Shown here: positions 17,639 to 26,902 of the stretch, piece after piece
How positions within the stretch are numbered: the stretch's first letter is position 1
Layout: the number at the start of each line of letters is the position of its first letter
NCBI RefSeq assembly: GCF_905373215.1
Contig: NZ_CAJPRT010000010.1
Coordinates: 1 to 64,000, forward strand
Length of the DNA: 64,000 nucleotides
Reading direction: 5' to 3'
DNA from: an uncultured Campylobacter sp.
GTDB taxonomy: Bacteria > Campylobacterota > Campylobacteria > Campylobacterales > Campylobacteraceae
Notes under the pieces: model-generated
The model's input: the letters and a program-made list of their open reading frames with translations, nothing else
Told to the model about the DNA's origin: nothing
Databases searched by the model: none
Made by a program: the position numbers and the translations under genes

Positions 17639-18193
17639 TTAGCCTTTTTTCGTAGCCTTAGCATATGCCGCGACGTATTCAAAGCCCGAATATAGCGTCA
17701 GTGCGACCGCGATCCAGAGCAGGGCGTTTGCATAGGGCCACTGCATCGTTAGCCAGCCGATAGCGATCATCTGAAAGACTGTCTTCACCTTGCCCGCCAT
17801 AGACGCGGCGACCTCTACGCCGTCGCCCGCCATCGCCACGCGAAGCCCAGTGATGAAAAACTCGCGGATTAGGATCAGATAGATCGCCCACGGGCTAGCG
17901 CGCCCGATAAACATAAGCCCCAAAAAGCCCGCAAGCGTCAGCATCTTATCGGCGAGCGGATCGATGATGGCGCCTAGTTTGGTCTTCTGATTCCAAGAGC
18001 GCGCGATGTATCCGTCAAAAAAGTCCGTGACGGAGGCGATTACGAATACTAGCGCGGCGAAATAATCGATCCAGCTGACGTGCACCGAGCCCACCATGCC
18101 GCCATTTGCATGGCCTGCTAGTAAGATCAGCCAAAAAAACAGCGGCGCCAGCGCAACGCGAAAGCTCGCTAAAATATTGGGTAAATTTAGCAT
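17639..18193 (-). CDS. pgsA: CDP-diacylglycerol-glycerol-3-phosphate 3-phosphatidyltransferase
   Basis: 184 residues with several membrane helices. The full CDP-alcohol phosphotransferase signature is present: Asp57, Asp60-Gly61, Ala64-Arg65, Gly74, Asp78 and Asp82. The enzyme makes phosphatidylglycerol phosphate, the committed step to phosphatidylglycerol and cardiolipin in the inner membrane. Its start shares one base with the stop of the reductase gene, so it is the last gene of the pyrD-M16-dapA-SDR-pgsA operon. Confidence 0.94.
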   Translation of the reverse strand: MLNLPNILASFRVALAPLFFWLILLAGHANGGMVGSVHVSWIDYFAALVFVIASVTDFFDGYIARSWNQKTKLGAIIDPLADKMLTLAGFLGLMFIGRASPWAIYLILIREFFITGLRVAMAGDGVEVAASMAGKVKTVFQMIAIGWLTMQWPYANALLWIAVALTLYSGFEYVAAYAKATKKG

Positions 18194-18972
18194 TATTTAA
18201 AGGTCGTTCCGCCGTCGACGATGAAGGTGTGTCCCGTCACCCAGCTAGCCTTACTCGAGCATAGAAATAAACATGCTCCCGCCAAATCCTCCGGCTGTCC
18301 CATGCGTCCTAGCGGGCTAAGCTCGGCGGTTTTATCGCGTACCTCTTCGTAGTTCGTAAAGGCTCGTAGCGCGTCCGTCTCGATCGGTCCGCCGCTTACT
18401 ACGTTTACACGGATATTTTTTTCGCCGAGCTCGGTCGCAGCGTAGCGCGCCATCGCTTCGACGGCGGCTTTTGCCGTGCCGTGACCCGCGTAGTTTTCGA
18501 TATAGACTAAATTTCCCGTGGAGCTAAGCGAGATGATCGAGCCGCCGCCTACCGCTTCCATGCGTTTTGCGGCTTCTTGCGCGCCTACTACGAAGGCATT
18601 TACGGTCGCGGTAAAGATATTGTTGATGCCGCGCGGCTTTAGCCTCATAAATTTAGTGTATCCGCCCGCGACTGCGCGACCCGAGATGATGGCGTTTGAG
18701 ATGAAAAAATCCACTCGCGCAAAATCCTCGTCGATCTTGGCAAAGAGCTCCTTGTAGGTCTCGGGCTCTAAGATATTGAGCGCATAAGCGCGCGCCTTTA
18801 TGCCGTAAGCCTTCTCAAGATCGGCTGCTTGCGAAGTCGCTAGCTCCTCGTTGGAATTATACGTAAAAGCGATATTCGCCCCCGCAGCTGCGAATTCTAA
18901 AACGATCGCTCTGCCTATGCCTCTCGTACCGCCGCTGATAACTAGCGTTTTTCCTTTAAATTCGTTCGTCAA
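18193..18972 (-). CDS. Short-chain dehydrogenase, FabL/FabI-like enoyl-ACP reductase
   Basis: 259 residues with a Rossmann fold. The nucleotide loop GGTRGIG is at 14-20. Active-site Tyr161 and Lys168 are spaced Y-x6-K as in enoyl-ACP reductases, rather than the Y-x3-K of ordinary SDR enzymes. The end (VTGHTFIVDGGTTF) is also typical. The likely role is reduction of enoyl-ACP in fatty-acid synthesis, possibly as a FabL-type second reductase; this is inferred from motif spacing and the C. jejuni neighbourhood. It lies directly after dapA with no gap. Confidence 0.85.
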   Translation of the reverse strand: MTNEFKGKTLVISGGTRGIGRAIVLEFAAAGANIAFTYNSNEELATSQAADLEKAYGIKARAYALNILEPETYKELFAKIDEDFARVDFFISNAIISGRAVAGGYTKFMRLKPRGINNIFTATVNAFVVGAQEAAKRMEAVGGGSIISLSSTGNLVYIENYAGHGTAKAAVEAMARYAATELGEKNIRVNVVSGGPIETDALRAFTNYEEVRDKTAELSPLGRMGQPEDLAGACLFLCSSKASWVTGHTFIVDGGTTFK

Positions 18973-19869
18973 TTAAAATCCTTTGATAGTGTATTGTTTC
19001 ATTACGTTTTCTATTTTTTTGAGGTTTTCCGCGCTCGGCTCGCAAAGCGGCAAGCGGTACTCCAAGCTAGGCGCGAGGCCCGCGATATACATTGCCGCTT
19101 TGATCGGGATCGGATTGCTCTCGCAGAATAAAATTTTATTGATCGCGTAGAGATCGTCGTTGATCTGCTTGGCTTTTAAAAACTCATTTTGCAACGCAAA
19201 TTTCGTTAGTCTCGCCGTGTAATCGGGCAGTAAATTTGCCGTAACGGAGATCACGCCTTTGCCGCCGTTGCTTAGGATCGGATAGTTGATCGCATCCTCG
19301 CCACTAAGCACGCTAAGACGCGGCTCGTGCGCGAGCAGATCGACGCATTTATCGATGCTGCCGCTGGCTTCTTTGACGCCGTAGATATTCTCGCAGTCGT
19401 TAAAAAGCTTTATGATCGTATCCGCGGCGATGTCGCAGCCGGTGCGCCCTGGGACATTGTAGAGCAGTACCGGCAGATCTACCGAACTTGCGATCGCCTT
19501 GTAGTGCAGATACAACCCCTTTTGGGTGGGTTTATTGTAGTAGGGCGCTACGGATAAAATTCCGTCTGCGCCGTGAGCCTGCGCAAACTGCGCGAGCCCG
19601 ATCGCTTCGTGAGTTGCATTACTGCCCGCGCCCGCTAGCACCTTGACGTCCGTGCCCTTGCACGCATCTACGGCGATCTCGATACAGACGCGGTGCTCGT
19701 CGTGCGTCAGCGTCGCGCTCTCGCCCGTGGTACCGACGGGCACGACCGCGCTTATGCCGTTTGCGATCTGTCTTTTGATGAGCTTGGAGTAGGTCTGCTC
19801 GTCCAGTTTGCCCTCTTTAAAAGGCGTGATCAGCGCCGTCATAGAGCCGATTATGACATTTTTATTCAT
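18973..19869 (-). CDS. dapA: 4-hydroxy-tetrahydrodipicolinate synthase
   Basis: 298 residues, a TIM-barrel class I aldolase. The Schiff-base lysine is Lys166 in YGVKEASG, with Tyr137, Arg142 and the GTTGES loop at 46-51 completing the site. It condenses pyruvate with aspartate semialdehyde, the first step to lysine and meso-diaminopimelate for peptidoglycan. It starts 8 nt before the stop of the M16 protease gene. Confidence 0.97.
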   Translation of the reverse strand: MNKNVIIGSMTALITPFKEGKLDEQTYSKLIKRQIANGISAVVPVGTTGESATLTHDEHRVCIEIAVDACKGTDVKVLAGAGSNATHEAIGLAQFAQAHGADGILSVAPYYNKPTQKGLYLHYKAIASSVDLPVLLYNVPGRTGCDIAADTIIKLFNDCENIYGVKEASGSIDKCVDLLAHEPRLSVLSGEDAINYPILSNGGKGVISVTANLLPDYTARLTKFALQNEFLKAKQINDDLYAINKILFCESNPIPIKAAMYIAGLAPSLEYRLPLCEPSAENLKKIENVMKQYTIKGF

Positions 19870-21115
19870 CGTTTTCCTTTCGTAAGATAATGCTTGTGGA
19901 GCTTTTAAGGCTTAGATAGGTCTTCATCGCTTTTTTAACCGCGTTTTTATCCAGGCTTTTGATCTCGCGCTCCAGCCTAAATAGCGCGTCCAGATCGCCG
20001 CGGACGATGTAGCTGCCGTACATCTGCGCTACCTTGCTAGCGCTGTCGAGAGAGTAGATAAGATCGCTGCTTAGGGTGTTTTTGATCTTTAGCATATCGT
20101 CGTCGCTTATTTTAGCTTTTTTGGCTTTTTCGATCAGCGCTAAAATTTCATCTCTCAGCGCCTCGCCGCTTACGCCCTGGTTGCAAACGGCAAAGACTAT
20201 AAATAAATTCTCGTCCTTGGCACTCATATCGTAGATGTTGATCTGATTGGCGAGCTTTTTCTCATCGACCAGCACGCGCTGTAAAAGCGAGCTCTTACCG
20301 CCACTAAGATATATATCCATCGCTTTGATCGCCGCGGCGTCTGGGTGGTTAAACGGCGGAATTTTAAAGGCGACGGCCACGATCTGCGCCTCGCTGTTTT
20401 TGTAAATAACGCTAAGCTTCTCGCCGTCTTGCGCGGGCTCGGTGCAGTGAAGGCACGGAATTTCGCCTTTGTTTTTTACGGGCGCGAAGTGTTTTTTAGC
20501 CGCATCAAACGCCGCTTTTTCGCCGATGTCGCCGGTGATCAGCAGCACGGCGTTTTGCGGCTGATAAAATTTAGCGTGAAATTCCTTGATATCTTTGATA
20601 CTCCAGTTTTCGATGTCCTTGCGAAAGCCGATCGGCGTCCAGTGGTACGGGTGGTACAAAAACGCGGCGTTATAGAGCCTGAAAAATAGGTATCCGAACG
20701 GATCGTTATCGGTGCGCCACAGCCGCTCCTCAAGCACGACCTTGCGCTCGGGCTGAAATTCTTTGTCTTTGAGGCTTAAATTTTGCATGATGTCGGCGTA
20801 AAGATCCAAGCAGACCTCTAAATTTGAGCTCGCGCACTTGATGAAGTAGTGCGTGTAATCAAAGCCCGTACTTGCGTTATTCACGCCGCCAAAGCCCTTT
20901 ACGATTGCGTCGAACTCGCCCGCCTTGCGATTTTTCGTGGATTTAAAATTTAGATGCTCCAGCATGTGCGCGATGCCGCTTTTGCCCATCACCTCGTCGC
21001 GCGAGCCGACGTTGTAAAACACGTCCACGCTGATGACGCCGCTGCCCTTATTCATCGGGATATGGTAAATTTGAAGTCCGTTTTGCAGCGTGATTTTCTT
21101 AAATTTTGGAAACAT
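19862..21115 (-). CDS. M16-family zinc peptidase
   Basis: 417 residues. The inverted zinc motif HMLEH is at 50-54 and the second half has the usual M16 inactive-domain fold. The protein has no obvious signal peptide. C. jejuni has an equivalent gene at the same place between pyrD and dapA. The substrate is unknown; relatives include processing proteases and PqqF-like peptidases. It overlaps pyrD by one base and dapA by 8 nt. Confidence 0.9.
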   Translation of the reverse strand: MFPKFKKITLQNGLQIYHIPMNKGSGVISVDVFYNVGSRDEVMGKSGIAHMLEHLNFKSTKNRKAGEFDAIVKGFGGVNNASTGFDYTHYFIKCASSNLEVCLDLYADIMQNLSLKDKEFQPERKVVLEERLWRTDNDPFGYLFFRLYNAAFLYHPYHWTPIGFRKDIENWSIKDIKEFHAKFYQPQNAVLLITGDIGEKAAFDAAKKHFAPVKNKGEIPCLHCTEPAQDGEKLSVIYKNSEAQIVAVAFKIPPFNHPDAAAIKAMDIYLSGGKSSLLQRVLVDEKKLANQINIYDMSAKDENLFIVFAVCNQGVSGEALRDEILALIEKAKKAKISDDDMLKIKNTLSSDLIYSLDSASKVAQMYGSYIVRGDLDALFRLEREIKSLDKNAVKKAMKTYLSLKSSTSIILRKENDE

Positions 21116-23283
21116 TAATCTTTTTTCGCCTTTCGTTTTTTGCTTGAGTTTTGCTCCGCGTCTTGGGCGCCGTTCGCTTCTTTGGCCTCTTTAAGCTCTT
21201 TGGTCTCTTCGGTCTCGGAATTTTTAGTTTTGGCGCTGCTTTGCTTTGCGTTTTTGGCTTTTAAGCTTTTGCTTTCCGCACTATTTTTTGACGCGGCTTT
21301 AGTTTTAGAATTTTTGCTTTCTATGTCGTTTTTTGGCGCGGCTTTGCTCGCGGCTTTATTTTTTGGTTCGGTTTTCGTTTTGGCGGTTTTGCTTGCCGCG
21401 CTGCTTTGTTTCGCGTTTTTGGCCTCTAAATTCTCGCTCTTTGCGCCGCTTTTCGAGAGATATTTAGCTGCGGCATCTTTCTGCTGCGAGGCGTTATCCT
21501 GCACGGCGTCTTTTTGCGTAGCGTCCTTCTGCGGGATATTATCCTGCACGACGTCCTTATGCAAGGCGCCATTCTGTGCGTCATCTTTCTGCGAAGCGTC
21601 ATTCTGCGAGGCATCCTTTGAAATTTTACCGCGCTTGGAACTTACGCCGCTTTTTGAAATTTGACTTTGTTTTTGCTCTGTGCCGCTTTTAGGCGCGCTT
21701 TTTGAAATTTTATCCGACTTTCGATCCGCACCGCTTTGCTTTGCGCTTTTAGCCTCTAAATTTTTGCTTTTTGCGCTGCTTCGTTTTGTATTTTTAACCT
21801 CGGAATTTTTGTTATTCGCGCTACTTTTAATCTCTGAATTTTTGTTCTTCGCACCGCTTTGCTCCGCCGAGCTTCGATCCGTCGCGGTATCTGCGCTTGC
21901 TAAGACGTTTAAATTTGCCGAAGTGCCGGAATTTTCATCCTCTTCGGAGCTTAAGCCTGTTTGAGTGCTCGAAATTTCATCTGTTTGAACGGCGGGAATT
22001 TCATCCGCTTGGGTGCTCGATATTTCGCTTTTGCCGTCGTTAGAATTTTCGTCCGTATCCTTACTTTCGGGCTCGTTTGAAATTTCGCTCGTTTCCTCAC
22101 CTTCGGTCGCACTCGAAATTTTATCCGTTTTAGTTTCCGCCTCTTTGTCTTCGCAAGCGCGCAAATCCGCGCCGTTGTCGCGATTTTTGGCCTGATCGCT
22201 TCTGGTGCCGTATCCTTCGCCCGCGCGATCTTTTAAATTCGCCCCAACCGCCTCGCTTATGTTATTGAAGCCGTCTGCGCGCAAAAGCTCCGCCAGCCCC
22301 TCGTTGATCGATTTTGCGACGAACGGACCCTTGAAGATAAAGGCAGTAAAAATTTGAACCAGGCTCGCGCCCGATTTGATACGCTCATAGGCCTCCTGCG
22401 CGCTGTCTATGCCGCCGCAGCTGATTAGGATCGTGCGGCCGAAGAGCTCGCGAGCGACCTGTGCGAAAAGCTTTCGCGATTTTTCGGTAATCAGCCTGCC
22501 GCTTAAGCCGCCGAAGTCCCTAGCGTTGGGACTTAGCGAATAATCGATGCTCGTGTTATTTATGATGATGCCGCTTGCGCCGCTTTGCACCGCGCACTCG
22601 CACAGCGCGATCGCCTGATCCGCGCTCATATCGGGCGCCAGCTTTAAGACGAGCGGCCTGTTCGTGATTTTTTTCATCGCTCCGATTAGCTCGCTTATGA
22701 AGCTATTTTCTTGCAAAGCGCGCAGATTCGGGGTGTTCGGCGAGCTTACGTTGATGATGAAAAAATCGCAAAGCCCGTTAAATTTACGACCCAAGGCTTC
22801 GTAATCGCTTAGCGCGTCCTCGTTCGAAGTGGCCTTATTTTTGCCGATATTTGCGGCGATCGGGATTACAAAAGGATAAATTTTTCGCACGCGACGCTCG
22901 ATAACATCAGCACCTTCGTTGTTAAAGCCCATCGCGTTTTGGATGCTCTGCTCGCTAACGAGGCGAAAAAGTCGCGGCTTTTCGTTGCCGCTTTGAGGAC
23001 GCGGCGTAAAGGTGCCAAAATCGATGTGTCCGAAGCCAAGAGCGGCCAGCGGCGCGATCATCGTGGCGTTTTTGTCGAAGCCGCCCGCGATACCTACGGG
23101 GTTATCGAAGCTTAAATTCCATATATTTTGAGTTAAAATTTCATCTTTATAAACGCCGAATTTTGCCAAAGCCTCAAGCCCGCCCGGGGTCGCATAGAGC
23201 GCGCGAAGTCCGAATTCTGCGATCTTGTGGGCGGTTTCTGGATCAAATCGAAAAAAGATTTTTTTTAAGGTATCGTAATTCAT
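21115..23283 (-). CDS. pyrD: Dihydroorotate dehydrogenase (class 2) with a ~370-residue low-complexity C-terminal tail
   Basis: Residues 1-351 form a complete class 2 dihydroorotate dehydrogenase with GGFDKNA, NVSSPNTPNLR (catalytic Ser about 181) and the ISCGGI phosphate-binding segment. It oxidises dihydroorotate with quinone at the inner membrane in pyrimidine synthesis. The usual family end is near residue 350. Here the frame continues from about 22230 to 21115 for another ~371 residues. These begin acidic (Glu/Asp/Ser/Thr) and become a Lys/Ser/Ala/Asn-rich run of short imperfect repeats such as KNSEAKSAKQS and QKDATQKD. There is no stop or frameshift between the parts. The tail looks disordered and is unlike any PyrD I know. 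Confidence 0.93.
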   Translation of the reverse strand: MNYDTLKKIFFRFDPETAHKIAEFGLRALYATPGGLEALAKFGVYKDEILTQNIWNLSFDNPVGIAGGFDKNATMIAPLAALGFGHIDFGTFTPRPQSGNEKPRLFRLVSEQSIQNAMGFNNEGADVIERRVRKIYPFVIPIAANIGKNKATSNEDALSDYEALGRKFNGLCDFFIINVSSPNTPNLRALQENSFISELIGAMKKITNRPLVLKLAPDMSADQAIALCECAVQSGASGIIINNTSIDYSLSPNARDFGGLSGRLITEKSRKLFAQVARELFGRTILISCGGIDSAQEAYERIKSGASLVQIFTAFIFKGPFVAKSINEGLAELLRADGFNNISEAVGANLKDRAGEGYGTRSDQAKNRDNGADLRACEDKEAETKTDKISSATEGEETSEISNEPESKDTDENSNDGKSEISSTQADEIPAVQTDEISSTQTGLSSEEDENSGTSANLNVLASADTATDRSSAEQSGAKNKNSEIKSSANNKNSEVKNTKRSSAKSKNLEAKSAKQSGADRKSDKISKSAPKSGTEQKQSQISKSGVSSKRGKISKDASQNDASQKDDAQNGALHKDVVQDNIPQKDATQKDAVQDNASQQKDAAAKYLSKSGAKSENLEAKNAKQSSAASKTAKTKTEPKNKAASKAAPKNDIESKNSKTKAASKNSAESKSLKAKNAKQSSAKTKNSETEETKELKEAKEANGAQDAEQNSSKKRKAKKD

Positions 23284-23636
23284 AATGTTTCCTCAAATTT
23301 TGCATAATGGTAGCTAAAATTTAATTAAATATAGATAAGGATTTCGCGCTGAATTGCAATTCGCGGCGGTTAAATTTAATTTTAGAATTACGTGCTTAAA
23401 TGCTGCGTAGAATTTCTATCGCTCGTCGCGACGATCTGAATTTACGCAGAAGTTTAAAGATGTGCGGCGCAAATTTTATAAATTTAGCCCGCCCGGATGC
23501 GTGCCGAAACGCGCGGTGTCCGTGGCACGGCTCGCGGTGGCGGGCGTTGCCGCGATTTTATCCTGCGCCGATCTGCGCTCAATCCCGCTGAAGCTAAATT
23601 TTAAAATTTAAAGCGTCTTACTCGCGCTGTTTGAGT
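23284..23636. other. Intergenic region upstream of pyrD
   Basis: About 350 bp without a supported gene. No clear promoter was recognised; a 63-codon open frame at 23400 has no ribosome site or protein-like pattern. Confidence 0.5.
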
Positions 23637-24866
23637 TTAGCGCGCGTCTTTGTCAGCGAAAGCAACGATCATCGTGCCCAGAGGAATGATCGTAACGCCC
23701 AAGATAATCGCTAGCGGGTTTAGCAAGGACAGCTTGGCAAGCAGGTAGATCGCCGCCACGAGCGCCGCGTAAGACAAAATTTTAAACGGAGAGAAAAACG
23801 CCCCAGCAAAGTTGCTCCGAACCTCGCCTCTCTCGCACTCATCGTCCCAATCATCAATGCTGCCGTCCGCGCCTCCGAAATCATCCTTTGATCCGTCGCG
23901 CGCACCGCCAATCCCACCCCCAAAATCGCTCGTACCGTAGCTCCGCTCGCTGCTATCTACATCGCCGCCACGATTGCCGCTATCTGTGCCATCGCTATGA
24001 TTGCTGCTATCTGCACCGCCGCTCCGCTCGCCGCTATCTACGCCGTCGCTCAGATCGCTGCTCGCTGCATTTTTCAAGTCGTCACAGTGCGCGCCTATGC
24101 CGCCTTGCGAACTATCGCTAGCTTCGTCGTTTATGCTGCCGTGTGAGTTGCTACAAGTCGCGCTGCCATTCATATTAAATTTATCGGCGGCATGTCCTAA
24201 AGCGGTCGCGTCGCAAGCGGAGGTTTTGTCGTCGCTCTTCGTAGAATTTACGTCGCGCTCGCCAGCGGCGGTTATGTCGCGCTCGGCGGTGAAATTTTCG
24301 GTATCTTCGTCGTCGGTAGAGCTTGCGGCACACTCGCCGGTGGTCTCATCGTATAGAGCGCAGCTGCCATCGTTTTCGATGTGGGTCTCGCCGCTTGTGA
24401 AATTTATTGCGCCTTCGGAATTTTGGGCGTTTGAAATTTCGGCGCCTGAATTTACGCCCTCAAAGCTTTCTCTCTTTAAATTTTTGTCGCCGTAAACTTC
24501 GCTGTATGAAATTTTATCGTCGCCGCCTGTGCCGCCTCGGTTTTTGCCGCCATTGCTTGCGGAATTTATATCGTTTGCGGAAGTTTCGCCACTTATAAAA
24601 CCGGCAGAATTTTTAGAGCTTTGCCGTAAAATTTCATCGTATTTGCCGGCTCTTAGCTCATCTTCTATTTTGTTGCGGTAAGCGCGAAACGAAAAATATA
24701 CCGCGCCGAATGCGCCCAAAAACCCAGCCTCCAAGCTAAGAAGCCACGCAAGTGCTCGTACGCCGAAAGAGCCCGAGCCGAAAAATGCTGAGCCGCAAAG
24801 CGCTAACCCAAGCAGGGCAAACGCCGCGTTTAGTGCACAGTATATGAGCAAAAATCGCCTATTCAA
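23637..24866 (-). CDS. Four-helix membrane protein with a ~290-residue Ser/Asp/Gly-rich insert
   Basis: 409 residues. Two membrane helices lie near 7-27 and 37-62 and two near 363-382 and 384-404. Between them is a long hydrophilic, low-complexity region with many Ser, Asp, Gly, Asn and Glu, including repeats of the form DGxDSGxRxGG around residues 270-320. C. jejuni has a small membrane protein at this place next to hemL and the AtpZ-like gene; the insert is the difference. The start overlaps the upstream stop by 4 nt. Function unknown. Confidence 0.75.
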   Translation of the reverse strand: MNRRFLLIYCALNAAFALLGLALCGSAFFGSGSFGVRALAWLLSLEAGFLGAFGAVYFSFRAYRNKIEDELRAGKYDEILRQSSKNSAGFISGETSANDINSASNGGKNRGGTGGDDKISYSEVYGDKNLKRESFEGVNSGAEISNAQNSEGAINFTSGETHIENDGSCALYDETTGECAASSTDDEDTENFTAERDITAAGERDVNSTKSDDKTSACDATALGHAADKFNMNGSATCSNSHGSINDEASDSSQGGIGAHCDDLKNAASSDLSDGVDSGERSGGADSSNHSDGTDSGNRGGDVDSSERSYGTSDFGGGIGGARDGSKDDFGGADGSIDDWDDECERGEVRSNFAGAFFSPFKILSYAALVAAIYLLAKLSLLNPLAIILGVTIIPLGTMIVAFADKDAR

Positions 24867-25156
24867 TCTCGCTCATCCAATTCGTCATCGAAATTTTTCG
24901 GATCCGCCTTGTATTTCGGATCGTCCTCAAGCTCCTTTAGGCTCGAATTTAGCGCCTTGCACGCGCGGTAAACGTTCAAAAACGCCGCCGCGATGCCGAT
25001 AGCGATGCCGAGCCATAATAAAAGCAGTGAGCCCGTGAGGTGCCGCAGCCCAAGCCCGATCGCTACGCCGATGCCGATCGCTACGACGATCGAGATGCCT
25101 AGGCTGATGTCGCAGGCGCCCTTTACGATTTTGTTTAAATTTTTCGTCACTCTCAT
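24863..25156 (-). CDS. AtpZ/AtpI-like small membrane protein
   Basis: 97 residues with two membrane helices (roughly 17-37 and 43-65) and an acidic tail. The pattern SLGISIVVAIGIGVAIGLGL matches the AtpZ/AtpI family, whose members assist F1Fo ATP synthase assembly or Mg2+ handling. No atp operon is nearby, so the role here is inferred. It sits 31 bp after hemL and overlaps the next gene by 4 nt. Confidence 0.75.
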   Translation of the reverse strand: MRVTKNLNKIVKGACDISLGISIVVAIGIGVAIGLGLRHLTGSLLLLWLGIAIGIAAAFLNVYRACKALNSSLKELEDDPKYKADPKNFDDELDERD

Positions 25157-25187
25157 CTAAAATCCGTAAAATTTTAAAATGCAGCCC

Positions 25188-26459
25188 TTAAAGCGCCGCC
25201 ATCGCTTCATCTGCCGCGTTTAGCGCAAAGTCGATCTGCGCTTCGTCCATCGTAGAGCAGATAAAGCCCGTCTCAAACTGACTAGGCGCCAAAAATACGC
25301 CGCGCTTAATCATCTCGCCGTGAAATTTCGCAAAGCGCGCGGTGTCTGCCCGCAGGGCGCCGTCGTAGTCGCGTACCTCTTCGTCTGCAAAAAAGTATCC
25401 GAACATCGAGCCTACGCAGGCGGTTTGAAGCGCTATGCCGCGACGCTGCGCTATGGCGCAAAGCCCGTCTGTGAGCCTACGCGCCAGCTCGCCGAGCCTT
25501 TCGTAAAGGCCGCTGCTAGCGTAAATTTTACTTAGGCTAGCGATGCCTGCAGCCATTGCGACGGGATTTCCGCTTAGCGTGCCCGCTTGATATACCGCTC
25601 CTAGCGGACTTACCATATCCATGATTTCGCGCTTGCCCGCAAACGCCGCCACGCCCATGCCGCCGCCGATGACCTTACCGAAGGTTACTAGATCGCCGCG
25701 GACGCCGTAGATGCCGTAGCTGCCTAGCTCGCTCGCGCGAAAGCCGCTCATTACCTCGTCGATTATCAGTACGATCTTTTTCTCGTCGCACAGCGCGCGA
25801 AGCTCGGTTAAAAATTCGGGATCCGCCGGCACCAAGCCCATATTCCCCGCAATCGGCTCGATGATGATCGTGCCGATGTCGTTTTGCGCTAGGACGTCCT
25901 TTACGCTTTGTATGTCGTTGTATCTGGCTAGGTAGGTGTTTTTTGCGACGTCCTGCGGCACGCCCGCGCTGCTTGCGTTACCGAAGGTGCTCGCGCCGCT
26001 GCCCGCTTTGACGAGCAGACTGTCACTGTGACCGTGGTAGCAGCCCTCAAATTTTAAAATTTTATCTCGTCCGCTAAAGGCGCGCGCAAGACGGATCGCG
26101 CTCATCGTAGCCTCGGTGCCGCTGCTGGTAAAGCGGATCTTATCTAGGAAATCGAAATTTTTTAGCACCAGCGAGGCAAGCTGCGTCTCAAGCGGGCTGG
26201 ATGCGCCGAAGCTTAGCCCCTTTTTGGCGGTTTGCATGACGGCGCGCTCAATGTCAGCATCGGCGTGACCGAAGATGAGCGGACCCCAGCTCTGCACGAA
26301 GTCGAGATATTTTTTGCCCTCGACATCGTATATGTACGAGCCCTCGCCGCGATCTACCATAAAAGGCTCGCCGCCTACGTTACCGAATGCTCGCACCGGC
26401 GAATCGACGCCGCCGGGGATAAGTTTTTGTGCTGCTAGAAATTCGTCGTGATTATTCAT
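25188..26459 (-). CDS. hemL: Glutamate-1-semialdehyde 2,1-aminomutase
   Basis: 423 residues, a class III PLP enzyme. The PLP lysine is Lys262 in TFGKVIGGGMG, with SSGTEA and the DEVMSGFR segment also present. It converts glutamate-1-semialdehyde to 5-aminolevulinate in heme synthesis. It overlaps the cytochrome c gene upstream by 4 nt, which links heme supply with a heme protein. Confidence 0.97.
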   Translation of the reverse strand: MNNHDEFLAAQKLIPGGVDSPVRAFGNVGGEPFMVDRGEGSYIYDVEGKKYLDFVQSWGPLIFGHADADIERAVMQTAKKGLSFGASSPLETQLASLVLKNFDFLDKIRFTSSGTEATMSAIRLARAFSGRDKILKFEGCYHGHSDSLLVKAGSGASTFGNASSAGVPQDVAKNTYLARYNDIQSVKDVLAQNDIGTIIIEPIAGNMGLVPADPEFLTELRALCDEKKIVLIIDEVMSGFRASELGSYGIYGVRGDLVTFGKVIGGGMGVAAFAGKREIMDMVSPLGAVYQAGTLSGNPVAMAAGIASLSKIYASSGLYERLGELARRLTDGLCAIAQRRGIALQTACVGSMFGYFFADEEVRDYDGALRADTARFAKFHGEMIKRGVFLAPSQFETGFICSTMDEAQIDFALNAADEAMAAL

Positions 26460-26902
26460 TTTTTCTCCTTCTTTTTGGGTTGATTTATCGATTTTATATA
26501 TTTGTAGATGATGATGATCTCGTTTTGCGTCAGGAAGTAGCTAGGCATCACGTCGCGCGAGCTGCTGATCCCGTCGGCGAGCTCCTGAAGCGAGAGATTG
26601 TTGATCGGCGGCGCGTTTAGGGCGCGCTCGTAGTAGGCGCCCGCGGTGCGGTTAAATTCTTTATACGTCGCGATCAGCGAGCCCTCTCCCTTTTCGCCGT
26701 GGCACTTGTCGCAGCCGATGCCGCGGGGGTTTTTATACAGCATCGCGCCGTATTCTTCGTCGGTGATGAAGCTCTCGGCTTGTGCGCCGCGAGGTAGAAA
26801 AAATATGGTCGCGTTTAAAAACAGCGCTAAAAATATGAAATTTCGCATCTTCTCGTTTCGAATTTTTGGCGCAATAATATAAAAAATGTGCTTAAATTTC
26901 AT
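26456..26902 (-). CDS. Small periplasmic monoheme cytochrome c
   Basis: 148 residues. A hydrophobic export sequence ends near QAES, about residue 42; a start at the internal ATG (26848) would give a standard-size signal peptide. However, the ATG at 26902 overlaps the kinase stop by 4 nt (ATGA) and may be the coupled start. One CxxCH heme site is present (CDKCH at 64-68). A distal Met in VMPSYFL is a likely axial ligand. It is a class I cytochrome; the partner oxidoreductase is unknown. The basic C-terminus is QPKKKEKK. Confidence 0.88.
   Translation of the reverse strand: MKFKHIFYIIAPKIRNEKMRNFIFLALFLNATIFFLPRGAQAESFITDEEYGAMLYKNPRGIGCDKCHGEKGEGSLIATYKEFNRTAGAYYERALNAPPINNLSLQELADGISSSRDVMPSYFLTQNEIIIIYKYIKSINQPKKKEKK

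Noticed and set aside
21140..22195. Plus-strand hydrophobic ORFs (Leu/Phe/Ala-rich) opposite the PyrD tail
   Set aside because: They are the antisense reading of Lys/Ser/Glu codons; the sense frame is continuous with pyrD.
23888..24598. Plus-strand ORFs opposite the low-complexity membrane-protein insert
   Set aside because: Antisense shadows of a repetitive region; the sense frame is bounded by conserved membrane helices and overlaps the upstream gene by 4 nt.
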